A DNA stretch of 64,000 nt from Corythucha ciliata (lineage: Eukaryota; Arthropoda; Insecta; Hemiptera; Tingidae), in the NCBI GenBank assembly GCA_038030265.1, contig CM075941.1:44144164-44208163 (forward strand). The letters run 5' to 3'. The notes beneath the pieces were generated by a model that saw only the letters and a program-made list of their open reading frames with translations, did not search any database and was not told the origin of the DNA. Shown in pieces: positions 45,491 to 56,425 of this stretch (position 1 is the stretch's first letter; each line of letters opens with the position of its first letter). Made by a program: the position numbers and the translations under genes.

Positions 45491-45930
45491 TCATTGAAAT
45501 GCGTAGGGTGGAATTGATTTCACGGGGTGGGGGATCCTTCAAATTTGAGTTGGTGCGTTCGTAGGGCTAAATCTTGTAGATGTGTGGCGGGATGGAGGAG
45601 GCGTCTGAGGACGCTTCCGTACGTGGTTTGAAGGTAGCTCGGACTCTCTTCGACAATACGAAACGTAAAGGTCTGCCCCCCCCCCCTCCATGTAATATGA
45701 TGGCTGTTAGGGGGACTTTTAGGGATTTCGGGAGTAGAGATAGCTGCTCATTGGAGTGAGAGGTGGCTTAATCCGTACGCCCGCCGCCGCCTTGCCCCGC
45801 TCTTCAGGTACATTCTAGAGGGTCTTTCCGTTTCCTGCTGCATACACACCCGCGAAGCATTGGTGTACTGCGTCCTGTCTCCTAACTTCCTAAATTTGTT
45901 TACTTGAAATTATAAATGCGGTTGGTAAGA
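45491..45930. other. Non-coding, no gene
   Basis: Nothing recognised beyond a C-run (about 45677-45686). Confidence 0.35.
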
Positions 45931-45934
45931 TAAA

Positions 45935-46500
45935 CGTGAACCTGACCCGACCCATCACGCAAAAAACGACGAAAACGGTCCCATTCGTTTGTTTAGCCAA
46001 AATTTTCGTCTGTCTAGCCTTTGAAGAACAAACAACCTTTGTAAACAAGAGTGACATGGTGCATTATGTGTCGTGAGAAAAAGAAACTGCCACTGAGCGG
46101 GAATCGAACCCGGACACCGTATCTCCGGTACGGCTCTTAGACCACCAAGACACCGCGGCGACCAGGAACTATTCAACTCCGGGCCATCTCTTTCCCCCAC
46201 GACAACACCATGTTTTGTTTGCTCGGTCCCGATTTCCCATCCCATCAGATCGTTGACATTTAGCAACATCACCGATGGGGAAGGGAACCTTTGGTTTGGC
46301 TAGCTTCACGCTCCCGACCTATAAACGAAATCGTTTGTTTAGCGGCATATCTCAACGTAGGGTGTCGTTTGTTGACGATTTTTAGCTATGTTTTTCGTTT
46401 GTCTAGCATTTCGAAGTACCTATTATTTTTTTCAACAAAAATGATGGTTTGACTAAGTATACGTAACCCGACCCATGAAAAAAATCGTTTGTTTAGCGGT
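45935..46500 (+). repeat. Decayed copies of the CGTTTGTTTAGC repeat family
   Basis: Starts GTGAACCTGACCCGACCCAT and continues with ACGGTCCCATTCGTTTGTTT, matching 60404-60490. Further partial copies follow at 46320-46400 and 46455-46560 (ACCCGACCCATGAAA, TCGTTTGTTTAGCGG). The tRNA-like unit at 46089-46159 lies inside this stretch. Confidence 0.65.
46089..46159 (-). tRNA. tRNA-like sequence, anticodon-position GGA; likely a tRNA-derived element
   Basis: The minus strand folds as a cloverleaf: a 4-bp D stem (TCTT/AAGA), a 5-bp anticodon stem (CCGTA/TACGG) with loop CCGGAGA, and a T arm with loop TTCGATT. The B box GGTTCGATTCC is perfect and a T5 run follows within about ten bases. The acceptor stem pairs imperfectly. 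GGA would read Ser codons, but GGA anticodons are not normal in eukaryotic tRNA-Ser, and position 33 is not T. I therefore favour a pseudo-tRNA or SINE head over a working gene. Confidence 0.45.
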
Positions 46501-46645
46501 ATATCTCAACGTAAAATCGTTTGTTTACGTTTGTTTGTTGTTCGAAGTACTTGAATGGCTAAACGAACGAAAATGTTGGCTAAACAAACGATTTTAAGAC
46601 TAGAAATGGCGCCAAACAAACTATTTCGTTCATGGGTCGGGTTGC

Positions 46646-46755
46646 GTGAAGTTGGCCGCACCCATCTATTTTTTTTAGAATCATGTTTTGAAATGCTAAA
46701 AAAACGAATAGGACCGCTTTCGTCGTTTTTTGCGTTATGGGTGTGGTCAGGTTCA
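46646..46755. mobile_element. Small MITE, GTGAA(C/G)(C/T)TGACC-type ends
   Basis: Left GTGAAGTTGGCCGCACCCAT and, reverse-complemented, right GTGAACCTGACCACACCCAT form the inverted ends. The internal part matches 60404-60549. Confidence 0.65.
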
Positions 46756-47179
46756 CGTGCATGTCCAAAAAGGCGCGATGTGTAACGAAAACCGTCGTGT
46801 GGGACGCGATAAACCCTAACAGAGCTTCTGCGAGCTGAGTATATTAGTCGGAATAATTTTGACTCAACTCCCTGCCAATTCTGTTTTCCTGTTAACTTGA
46901 GGCGGTACAAAATCGCTAAGGAAACCTCCGCAAAGCGTTCGTGTTCCTCGGGATTAGTTGAACGCCGAAAACTAATTTTCGCCAACTTTTGAGCCCCGAA
47001 CTTGGCGGCCTGTTTTATTTCGGGCGCTGCTCGCTGCATCATTGCGACAATGGTCCATGGCATGGGGCCAGGACCAGGAGGCTAGCTCTAGACAGAAGCG
47101 TGAGCAGCTTTTCGCAGCATTCCCTGAGCCCTCGAGCGTGTTTGTCTCAACAATGAACGCGTCGGACAATGGTATTGGG

Positions 47180-47345
47180 AGAGTGAGGGGTCATGGGTTT
47201 CCACAAGCCCGGCACCCCCAAGGGCACAGTAGTCGCGGGTTCGATGCCCGCGCTGGTCAACTGCCAGCCTCTGGGTTTTTGAGGTCCTACCCTTCGGGGT
47301 AGGTAGGGCGCCAGGCAAAATAGCGAAAGCCTCCGCCTGGGTCTT
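47180..47345 (+). ncRNA. tRNA-derived SINE-like sequence
   Basis: GTCGCGGGTTCGATGCCCGCG at 47232-47251 forms a T-arm-like hairpin with a B box. It follows a possible A-box region (47200-47225). Downstream CCTACCCTTCGGGGTAGG is a second perfect hairpin (47285-47302). No true cloverleaf was built. Confidence 0.45.
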
Positions 47346-47454
47346 TCCCCCTCCCCCCCTGTAACACCGCAAGGTAATACAATCTCCCACGGATCACCCG
47401 ATTTCCTGGGTATTCGTCAGGTCCTGGGCTCTGTTAGGGGTAGGGCCGGCTTGC

Positions 47455-49085
47455 CTGTTGGATCCGCCTCCATGAAAAGGCCCCAAAACACGCAATTTTG
47501 CTAAAAACTAATGCCCAGAACGTACCATTTCGCTTAAATTAACACCCGAAACTTATAATTTCACGGGTATTGAGCCAGGAAACTTGTAATTTTACTCAAA
47601 TTAGGGCCCGAATTTTCAAACTTACAAATAATTATCTCTTAAATGTTGCAATTACACGGATATTCGTCAGGGTGTGGACACAGGCGGGGCAATCTCTATT
47701 TTTTCTTTAAAAAAAGAAAAAAAAAGAAAGGGGCCCTAAAAATTTCAATTTCGTGGAAATTAGAACATGAAACTTGCAATTGCGCAGGTATTTGCCTCCA
47801 AAATGTTGCAAATTTGTTGGGGGTCGGCGTGTGCGCCTCACCAGCGTACTGCGCGGTCCGTCGTGGCCAGCAAGCTAGGGGGGGGGGGGGTCCGGCCTCA
47901 AAAAACAATTGCAAACTTACAATTTCACGGATATTTAGCACCGAAACTTGCAGTTTTTTCTTCAAAATTTAGACATATAACTTGCAATTTTTTTCTGAAA
48001 TTAAGACCCAAAACTTCCAAATTCGTCGGTAATCGTCAGGCTGGCCTCAAAAATGGGCCCGAAACTGCAATTTATTTTGCATTAAGAACCTAAACTTACA
48101 ATATCACCGAAATTAAAACACCGAAACTGTTAATTTCGTGAATATTCTACCAGGAAAATTGTAAATTCGTTCAAAGGAGGAAACCAACTTGCAAACTCAT
48201 TCAATTTCAATTCCGAAATTTCTCAGGGGTAGAGGGGTGGGGTGTAATCGAAACCCTTCCTCACCCCCACCCATCCTTCCCCTTTTTTGGGGGTGATTTT
48301 TTAATGACACGTGAAGGGAGGGGTAACTCTGCTCCCCCTCTCCCCTCCATTTAGATCCACCTAGTATGGTTCGCGTCTGCTTAAAAAATAAAGCAATACC
48401 GCAAACATTCGGCCTGGAAAGTTCTAATTTCACGGATATTTGCCTGCGAAATGTTGCAAATTTGCGGCTATTCGACAGACTTTGAGCGCTGTCGTGGTCG
48501 GCTGGCCTGAGTTCAGGTACACTCCACACAATAAAACCCGAAACTTGCAATTTCGCGGGGTAAAAATACCTTCAACTTGCAATTTTGCGAATATAAAGAC
48601 CGGAAACTAAGCAATTGTGCGGATATTCATCCCCGAACGGGCAATTTTGCTGAAATTAAGACCTGGAACTTGCAATATCGCGAATATTCAGCCAGTAAAC
48701 TGCCGATTGTTGCAATTTTGAATTCAGCTGTTCAGAGTGCTGGCCGGGATTCAGGCCTTGGAAAAAAAAAAAAACTTTCATTTTCGCTTAAATTGAGACG
48801 TGAAATTCGCAATACCGCGAATGTTCAGTCAGGAAAATTCCAATTTCGCGGATATTTGCTTATGGAATTTTGCAATTTTGCGGCTGTAATTCAACAAAAA
48901 CCTTTTGGCTCTGTCGTGGCCACCGGCTATATATCTTGGGTCCCACCGGTTACTAAGAAAGATTCCCGAAACTTGACGCGGAAATAAATACCAGAAACTG
49001 GCAATTTCGCGAAAATAAATACCGGAAACTAGCAATTTCACAGATAATTAGACCCGAAATTGGCAATTCTACAGATTTTTGGTCC
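47455..49085 (+). repeat. Degenerate tandem array, family D, second block
   Basis: Units of about 30-35 bp with AACTTGCAATTTCGCG and GATATTCAGCCAGGAAAC-like parts. A longer phrase with GTCGTGGCC and GGCTGGCCTGAGTTCAGG-type sequence recurs at about 47665, 47860, 48485, 48735 and 48910, showing a higher-order repeat of a few hundred bp. From 49100 to about 49330 family A units appear. Confidence 0.8.
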
Positions 49086-49578
49086 TGAGTGATGTTATTT
49101 CGTGTCCACATGGCCAACTGCAGGTAAAATTGGAAAAAAATGCCTTAATTTAACCTGTGAATTAACGTTTTTCCTCAATTTTATCCGCGCATCAGCAATG
49201 TTCACAATTTCAGCCGCGAATTCGCGTTCGTCGTGAACTAGGGTTTTTCTCAATTTCAGCCGGGAAGCGACTTAGCCATTTATTTTGTGAAAAATCTGTT
49301 TTCGGGCGTAATTTCGAGAATTTTGTTTAAGGGTAAAATTTTCAGCTTTCATGCTAATCATTAAATGTGAAGGGACAAATTGACCGTTTCCGATTGTTGC
49401 TAGCTTGGAACAAAGGCGAGTTTGAAGAAGTTACCCACCCTTGCCTCCCTCCACCTGCCTACGCCGTTGCAAAGCACCATTGAATCCTGCCCCACCAGTC
49501 AAATTAAATCCATCCATCCCAGACAGTTTTACGGACTCGTCGCGCCACGGATATCGCTGTACTCTGGTGTTTGGTCCG

Positions 49579-49606
49579 GATGGGGAGGGAGGGAGGGAGG
49601 GAGGGG
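49579..49606 (+). repeat. (GGGA)n run
   Basis: Several consecutive GGGA units (GGGAGGGAGGGAGGGAGGG), a potential G-quadruplex. Confidence 0.9.
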
Positions 49607-49992
49607 GACAAATCAATCAGGCAGGCGGCACATTCGGGAGAGGGCTTCATCGAATTAAACGTTAATTATTATAATGGCTCTCTGTGGTGGGACTAATTAA
49701 CCGCGTGCGGCGCAAATCGAAGCACTTCGAAAAAATGACCTGAAACGCTCTCATTTTTTTCTTTTTTGTTGTGTTGTAGTTTTTTGCCACTTTGAGGCCA
49801 GTCAGTTGAGCGTGGTCTGAGGGACTCATAAACCGCGCTCAGCTCTGATTGGAACACTTGAAAAAAATTGCCTTAGAAAACGTCCTCTTTACCCCTGGGC
49901 TTGGTTATTGGTGAAAATGACCAATTTTGGGGCCGATTTTATCGACTCCGGAGCGGCTCCATATACCAAGAAGCTTCAAAAATTCGTTTAAA

Positions 49993-50066
49993 TGCCCCCC
50001 TCCTCCTCATCCACCTATGCCCCCTCCCCCTCATCCACCTATGCCCCCTCCTCCTCATCCACCTCT
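49993..50066 (+). repeat. 24-bp tandem repeat, three copies
   Basis: Three copies of a unit close to TGCCCCCTCCTCCTCATCCA followed by CCTA. Confidence 0.9.
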
Positions 50067-50069
50067 CAT

Positions 50070-51935
50070 CATGGTCGATGTACTCATTGTGTCATAGGTC
50101 TCTCCACCACGTTCAGGCACGTCGGTCGTAACCGAAGGTTGGCCTGTCCACACATTTATACCTCACTCAGCCAGTCAGCCTATTACAATAGATATCCTCC
50201 TCAGAAAGTTCAATAATAAAAGTTGCAGCCCGATTGGTGCGCCTAGTGATTTTTAAATAAATTTCAAAGTTCTTCAGGAGGAGATGGATGGTGCGAGGGA
50301 AAAATGACGTCAAAGAGCAGTTTTGAAGCATTTGAGGAAACTCTAACATGTTTTGTTTACAAATAACAAGAAAAATTAAACCCCAGAAAACGTGTCTTCC
50401 CCCCTCTTCCCAACACCATCAATTTCATTAACTGCCCTTTGACGTAATCAAACCCCCACTCAAAATTTTTAAAAATTCGCCTAAAAAAAACCCTTGATTG
50501 ATTTCAATGTTTAATTTGGGCAATTGTGTTGTTGAAGAGCCCTCTTCAAGAAACACCAGTGATTGAAAAATGTGCAAGTTCCCCATTAGCGAACAAATAT
50601 CGCCTCATTCATTTATTCAGAAGAGCGTGCGGTCTTCACTGCTCTTCAGTAACTCCAGCCCTAAGAGCCTCCCAACAAAACGGTAGGCTTGTAAGCAATC
50701 CTAGAAACGAAGACAGGTTGGGGGGTTACCCGCTCCATAGCTTTCCCACCCTACCTGCCTTCCCGCAACCATCCATCACCCCGCGCTTCAAACCTCTCCT
50801 GTAAGCAACTTTGAAAACACATACGAGTCCCGGAGAAAGCCGATAATGAGCGAGCCCGTTTACGAACTTTTCGGGTGGAAGAAACTATTACTGGCCTGCT
50901 GGTTTTCAATATTTTTCAATTCATTTTATTAATTTTATTGAAAATTGTACCTTTTATTTCCTCGAAATTTAACAATGAGATAGTATTGCACTCATGGTTA
51001 GTCCGTACGTCCAAAAGTCTAACTTCTAGTAACATTTCGACCCTGAAACTATGGCTTTACATTATTTTAGCAGAATGTCGGTCTGTCGATTTCCGATGTG
51101 AAAATACTCGACCGTTTTTGTTGAATAAATGTGAATTTTGACCCGAATTGTTGGGTCGGGTACAGTTTAGACCCCATATTGATCGAATTTTGCTTCACTC
51201 GGTAGCGAAAAACGGTTAAATTAGACCGAAAATGATCAAATTCATCAGTTGGTTCTCGACAACCTATGTGAAGTCCCACGCTAATCTCGTGAAATCTGAC
51301 GTCGAAATTAACTAATGATCTCTATGGGGATGAGTTTTATGTTATATGCAGCAAACAGATTAATGTACGGTACACTAACAGGCCCTCTTCTAGCCATACA
51401 TGAGGGATGGGAAGGGGTTGCTTACACGTACAAATAAGGCACGCTTCGCCACTGAATAAAATTATTACGTATTGGCGTTAGGGGCTCTGGATGCGCAAGC
51501 CTGCAAGACCTATCAGGTTATGCGGGACATTGCCTAACTGTCGACAAGCCAAGTACGGCTCGGTGGTACGAATAATTTCCAAATTTCTGAAGAAACCAGA
51601 TTTGACAGCTTCTGGTGTCCGGGGCCCAGGTTTATAAAGCTTCAAGGTCCAACAGCCCGTTTGCAAAAAAAAATAAAAAGTCTGCTAATGGTTGCTGCAC
51701 AATGCTTCCTCGACATGATTATCCGGATCTATCGATTTGAACGAAAAAACCAAGCAGACTAGAGAAGACCCGGTGACGTGTGTTCGATACATAGATACTA
51801 TTTTCAGTAAAATAATGCGTCTTTTAGGACACAGTAAGGGACCATTTGGCGAACACCATGTCGAAGATGATTTCGAAAGACTTTAATTAATGTACAGTTT
51901 GTATTCAAGTAGAAGAGTGTCACTCCCGCAGAAAA
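50070..51935. other. Non-coding, no gene
   Basis: Several open stretches of 60-90 codons exist on both strands, but none shows a domain, splice context or codon pattern that I would support. Confidence 0.35.
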
Positions 51936-51939
51936 ATTT

Positions 51940-52325
51940 CTGTGGTAAGAGAAAACGAAAGGTCGAAAGACAAAGAGTTGAAAGCGCGTCGTAGAATGGA
52001 TGACTTCGTTAAAGAAATAGACAAATCGAGAGTCAGAGTAGCGCAAAGAGTCCGCCGGGAAGACCCAAAACAAGGGAACTTGAAAAATTGAAGGACAGGA
52101 TGGCAAAAGCATACCGCCGTGAGAATGAGGAGCTCAGGGAAATTGATAAATCAAAGAATAGAGCAACACAACGAGTCCGTAGGAAAGACCCAGAAATCAG
52201 GGAACCAGAGAAATTTAATGACAAGATGGCGAAAGCATGTCGCCGTGAAAATGAAGACCTCAGGGAACTAGATAAATCGAAGAACAGAGCAGTACAACGA
52301 GTCCGTAGGAAAGTTTTTTGCCTCT
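51940..52325 (+). repeat. 126-bp coding-like tandem repeat, three copies, broken
   Basis: A period of 126 bp (42 codons; CAGGATGGCAAAAGC at 52096, CAAGATGGCGAAAGC at 52222). The frame reads charged repeats such as RRENEELREIDKSKNRATQ and RVRRKDPEIREPEKF. The first copy is joined through a frameshift near 52075. Highly charged RE/RRK repeats like this occur in arthropod mobile-element proteins, but I cannot name the parent. Confidence 0.7.
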
Positions 52326-52559
52326 CCTGAAAAGTTGTTTATAATCAGTTAGCCAGTGTTGCAGTGGGACCGACGATTTCATACATATACGTAACGAACG
52401 TTACGTTTGTACGTAATACTATTTCCTCAATATTTGGACTCATTTTGGATACAGGCGCGTTTGGACGAAGAGTAGAGAACACTCCTCCCATTACGTTTGC
52501 GATAAATATTTCATGAAGATAAGTTTCCTGTTTTAGGAGACGTGAGCGTTGTTGGGAAG

Positions 52560-53175
52560 TGTACAGCCCCCCCTCCACTTCAGGAGCCAATCCTATTGGA
52601 CCGATTTTATTCTTTAAATGGGACCACATTGTTTAGCCCAACCAATGTTCATCTTGAATATTTCGTCAGGATCGGTTGCCTTTTTTAGGGGATGTGTGCG
52701 TTGGTCGGAAGTCCACCCTCCCACCTGGAGCCTCTCCCATTGAACCGATTGAATTCAAATTTTCAAATTTAAATGGGACCATCTATGGCCTTACCTACGT
52801 TTATTACGAATATTTCATCAAGCTTGGTTGCCTATTCTAGGAGATATGAGCGTTGGTGGGAAGTCCAACACCCCCCCCCCCTTCTGGAGCCTCTCACATT
52901 CAACCGATTGAGTTCAAATTTAAATGGGACCATCTAGAGTCTAACCTACGTTCATCATGAATACTTCGTCAAGCTCGGTTGCCTATTCTAGGAGATACGA
53001 GCGTTGGTGAGAAGTGTACACTGTCCTTCTGGAGCCCCTCCTATTGGACCGATTTAACTCAAATTGAATTGGACCATCTGTGGCCTAACCGACGTGTATC
53101 ACGAAAATTTCATCAAAATCGGTTGGCTACTTTAGGAGATATTCGCGTTGGTATAAAGTGTACAGACACACAGAT
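52560..53175 (+). repeat. About 150-bp tandem repeat, four copies
   Basis: The phrase TTTCATCAAGCTTGGTTGCC recurs in variant form at 52661, 52813, 52964 and 53108. Each is followed by TAGGAGATATGAGCGTTGG and GAAGT(G/C)(T/C)A(C/A)A, and preceded by ATGGGACCATCT and CCTAACC. The last copy ends in ACAGACACACAGATTTACAG, a phrase typical of 3' ends of arthropod retroelement-derived repeats (my inference). Confidence 0.85.
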
Positions 53176-53399
53176 TTACAGACGCGGAACCAAAGTTGTT
53201 CAGAAAGCTCTGAAACGCAAAAGGCAAGTAGAATTTTTGAAATCGGAGACCAACATGTTTTTCACCTCGAGAAACGATCACATAGCTTCCCATACCTTCG
53301 GTATTCGAGGAAGCAGCTCAGTTACAGAGCTGAATTCGTTGATTTATAACTGAAATACACAGCTTTTTATCTTAATTATTCAGGTTCCGGGGCTAGATT

Positions 53400-54270
53400 T
53401 GAAGTTTTCTGCTTTCTTTTTTTGTGGCAAAATTGTCTGTTATGCTTTTTTTGGGCAAAATTGTCAGTTTCAGTGCCATTTTGTCAGCTTCTAAGGATAA
53501 AATGGGCAGCTCCGTCAAGAAATGGTTTAAAATCTGTTTCACGCACCACTTTGAAGAGCTTAATTTATGCCTACAAACTCAATTTTGCAGCTTTTATTAA
53601 AAAAAAAAAACAAACAAAACAAACAAAAAAACAAAAAAAACAACAACAACAATATCGCTGGACGAATGGACTTTGCACTCGTGCACACCCCCTTGAGCCC
53701 CCCTCACCAATCATACCACCGAGGCAGCTCCAGCCGTTACTGCTGACGCCTTCCCCCCTCCCCCACAGTCACAATACCCCCACCACCACCCTTATTATTC
53801 ACCGTTATTATTATTGAACTAAAAATCGAAAATTTAAGGATAAATTGTTTGCTTCCACTCAGTTTTTGGGATGCAATTGGCTGTTTTTGACCACAAAATT
53901 CAGATTCGAGGGAGGTCTGGACGTTGTCGAACCCAAGGACAAAATTTCAAGTTTAATGACTTAAAAGTATCATTTTCTTGGCCAAAACTGACAGTTATTT
54001 TACAAACTTGGAGGGCCCACTGACGATTTACAGGCAAAGGTGAGGGTTTTTGATGGATCGTGACCCTAAATAATTATGCGTGGGGAGGGGGAACTGACAA
54101 TTTCCTTCAGTATCTTGGGGGAAACTTATATCCTTTCTGTGGCGGATGGTCTCTTTTTGGGATTAAATTAACTATCTGTTTAAGGATTTTGTGGGGGTTT
54201 TTCGTGGTTTAGTAATTGAGGGAGAGAAAAAAAAAAAAAACCAACTCCGCCCCGGTTTGGCTATTAAGAA
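53400..54270 (+). repeat. Weak degenerate array and poly-A/CAA tract
   Basis: Loose repeats of GGCAAAATTGTCAGTTT type (53420-53520, 53850-54010). An A/CAA-rich tract lies at 53600-53660. No gene. Confidence 0.5.
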
Positions 54271-55335
54271 AACACAATTTGGCAGAGTTCAGCCGTTAAA
54301 CAAAACCAATTTGGCGTGTTTAGCTCTTTGAAAAAGTCAATTCTTTTCGGGTTTGGGAATCAATTTTGTGGGGTTTTCCTCCTTCCGGAAACCAACATCG
54401 AGGACCGTACGCTTCTCTTGGTTATGTAAAAGTGGTTTTCGAGGACACTTTGACACGAAAAACCAGTACAAAAGTAGGACAGTTGCGCAACTAAAAGCTT
54501 CAGTCCAACCCACCCCCACCCCTCGTCAAACCAAAACCAACGTCTATTCTCGAACCTTCTGAACCTTTTGGGTACGGAGTACATAGGCTAGTAGCAGACC
54601 AACTACTTGGCCAAAAGTTCGGTCGTTCAAAAGAGGTCCACTCAGACGACCATTTGGCGTTTCTGGTACGATCCCCGGAATCTCGATAATCGATGGGATT
54701 TTAACGGAACGAAACGTGACGGAATGGAAATCCACAAACAGGGGTTAGAAAGAGTCAAAACGTTAAAATTATGATTTTTGAACAATCCAAATCAGCGAAT
54801 TTGGTTCTGAAAGAGCGAAAATTCGCGAAAATTGAGTTTGTGAAAGAAAGAATGACGAAATTTCATTTTTTGAACGAGCCAAATTCGTGGATTTTTATTT
54901 CGAAAGAGCCACATTTGTATTTTTTAAAGTATGAAAATACGCTAAAATGGGGTTTGAAATGGAAAAATTCGTAAAACTGGGGTTCTCTTGCAACAGCAAA
55001 TGCTTATGCAAATAAACAATAATTCATATTGTGGTTTGAAGGAGCAAAATGCGCAATATTCGTTATGAAAGAGCGATAATCCTCGTTAAAATTTCGGTTA
55101 AAACATCCAAAATCACGAAATATGTTTCTTTTTATATTAGTTGTTCGAATCGGCTAAAACTGTGCAAATGCTGGATTCCAGAAAGAGCCAATCCAAGAAA
55201 TTTTGCTTGTCAAATAGCCAAAATTTGTCAAATTTGGGTTTAAATAAGCCAAATCCACGAAATTAGGTATTGAATGAGCGCTGACTCTCTCTGAAATCAA
55301 GCAACTTAAAGAGCGAGGGTCTTTTTAAAAAAGCA
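54271..55335 (+). repeat. Degenerate tandem array related to family B
   Basis: Units resemble GAAAGAGCGAAAATTCGCGA followed by AATTTGGTTTTTGAA, about 34-38 bp, clearest at 54770-55270. 54360-54740 is non-array sequence. Confidence 0.65.
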
Positions 55336-56425
55336 ATTTCTGGGGTTTGACTCTTATCGAAACAAACATCTTACATTAGTGGGGGGGGGGGAGACTTGTT
55401 AGCTGTTGGTTTCGGTAAGCGAGAGCTTTAGGAAGCACGCAAAAAAACAGTCACGCAATTTACTCCTTGACTAGCTCTAACTACGTTCTACTTATGCAAT
55501 CCCAGCATAACTACTCTCCCCTCCGCCTCCGTCATAGCTGTAGACGCCACAACTGGCTCTGACGGTGGGGGTGGGGGTAAAATTGGAGGGCTTCAGCGTT
55601 TGGTGCTTGGAGCGCCTTAATTGCATTAAAAATCATAAGTTTGTACGACTTCAGGTGAATCGCAAGCGTTTTAGTTGAAATATTGAGTTCAAAAACGTTA
55701 AAAACGCCCTGCTATATCGGTGGACGGGAAACGGGCAGTTTCGTTCCTTCATAGCTTTTGACTATTTCCGGTAAAAAAAAATACACGCACAAAACACGAC
55801 GAGAGTCGCTAAAAAAACCGTTTCAACTAGACAGGAACCTTTTGTGTTGCGGCAGTTATTTTTAAGATGGGACGCTGCGAGAATCATTAATTCTCTAGTT
55901 CTAAACAGGTAAAAAAAAACACACACACAAAATAAACGCACAGACAAAAAAACAAAGTGTGACGTCGTAAAATCGTTTTTTTTTAGTTCGACCCAACAAA
56001 ATTGGCCCCCTAGTTCTCATTATAGTCGGAAAACCACCTGGCCCTCCCTCTCCACTCCACTCCCGCGTTCAATCAACCGGGCCACTTTGGGCCCGTACCA
56101 GAGAGAGGGCTTATGATATCAAAAGAGACAAAGACGCGTTGAGGCGTTTTTTGTGTGCGTGTGTGTGCGATGGTTCGGTTTTTATCGAAAAAAAGAAGTT
56201 TCTGCCAAAACCCCTTCCCATATTGGCTTATTAGCTCACCCTCCGCCCCGTTAAACTCAATACTGAGAGAAGAAAAATACTGCTTTTTTAACGTATTCAC
56301 CGTGTAATTTCAAGGTTTCGAGTTCGTGGCACACGTCAGTTGGACGCTTTGACGTTACGAATAAAAATTATTTCGTTTTTTATTTTCGTTAAACTTGAAC
56401 TTTTTATAGTCACACACTGTCCGGA
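55336..56425. other. Intergenic, HEXD upstream region
   Basis: No gene. Contains a (GT)n tract (about 56150-56168), G-runs and two AAAACACACAC-like stretches. Core promoter elements not identified. Confidence 0.4.

Noticed and set aside
46506..47063. A 185-codon minus-strand open frame
   Set aside because: It runs through the MITE at 46646-46755 and lacks any known domain. The N-terminal 80 residues are not obviously simple sequence, but nothing supports them as a gene.
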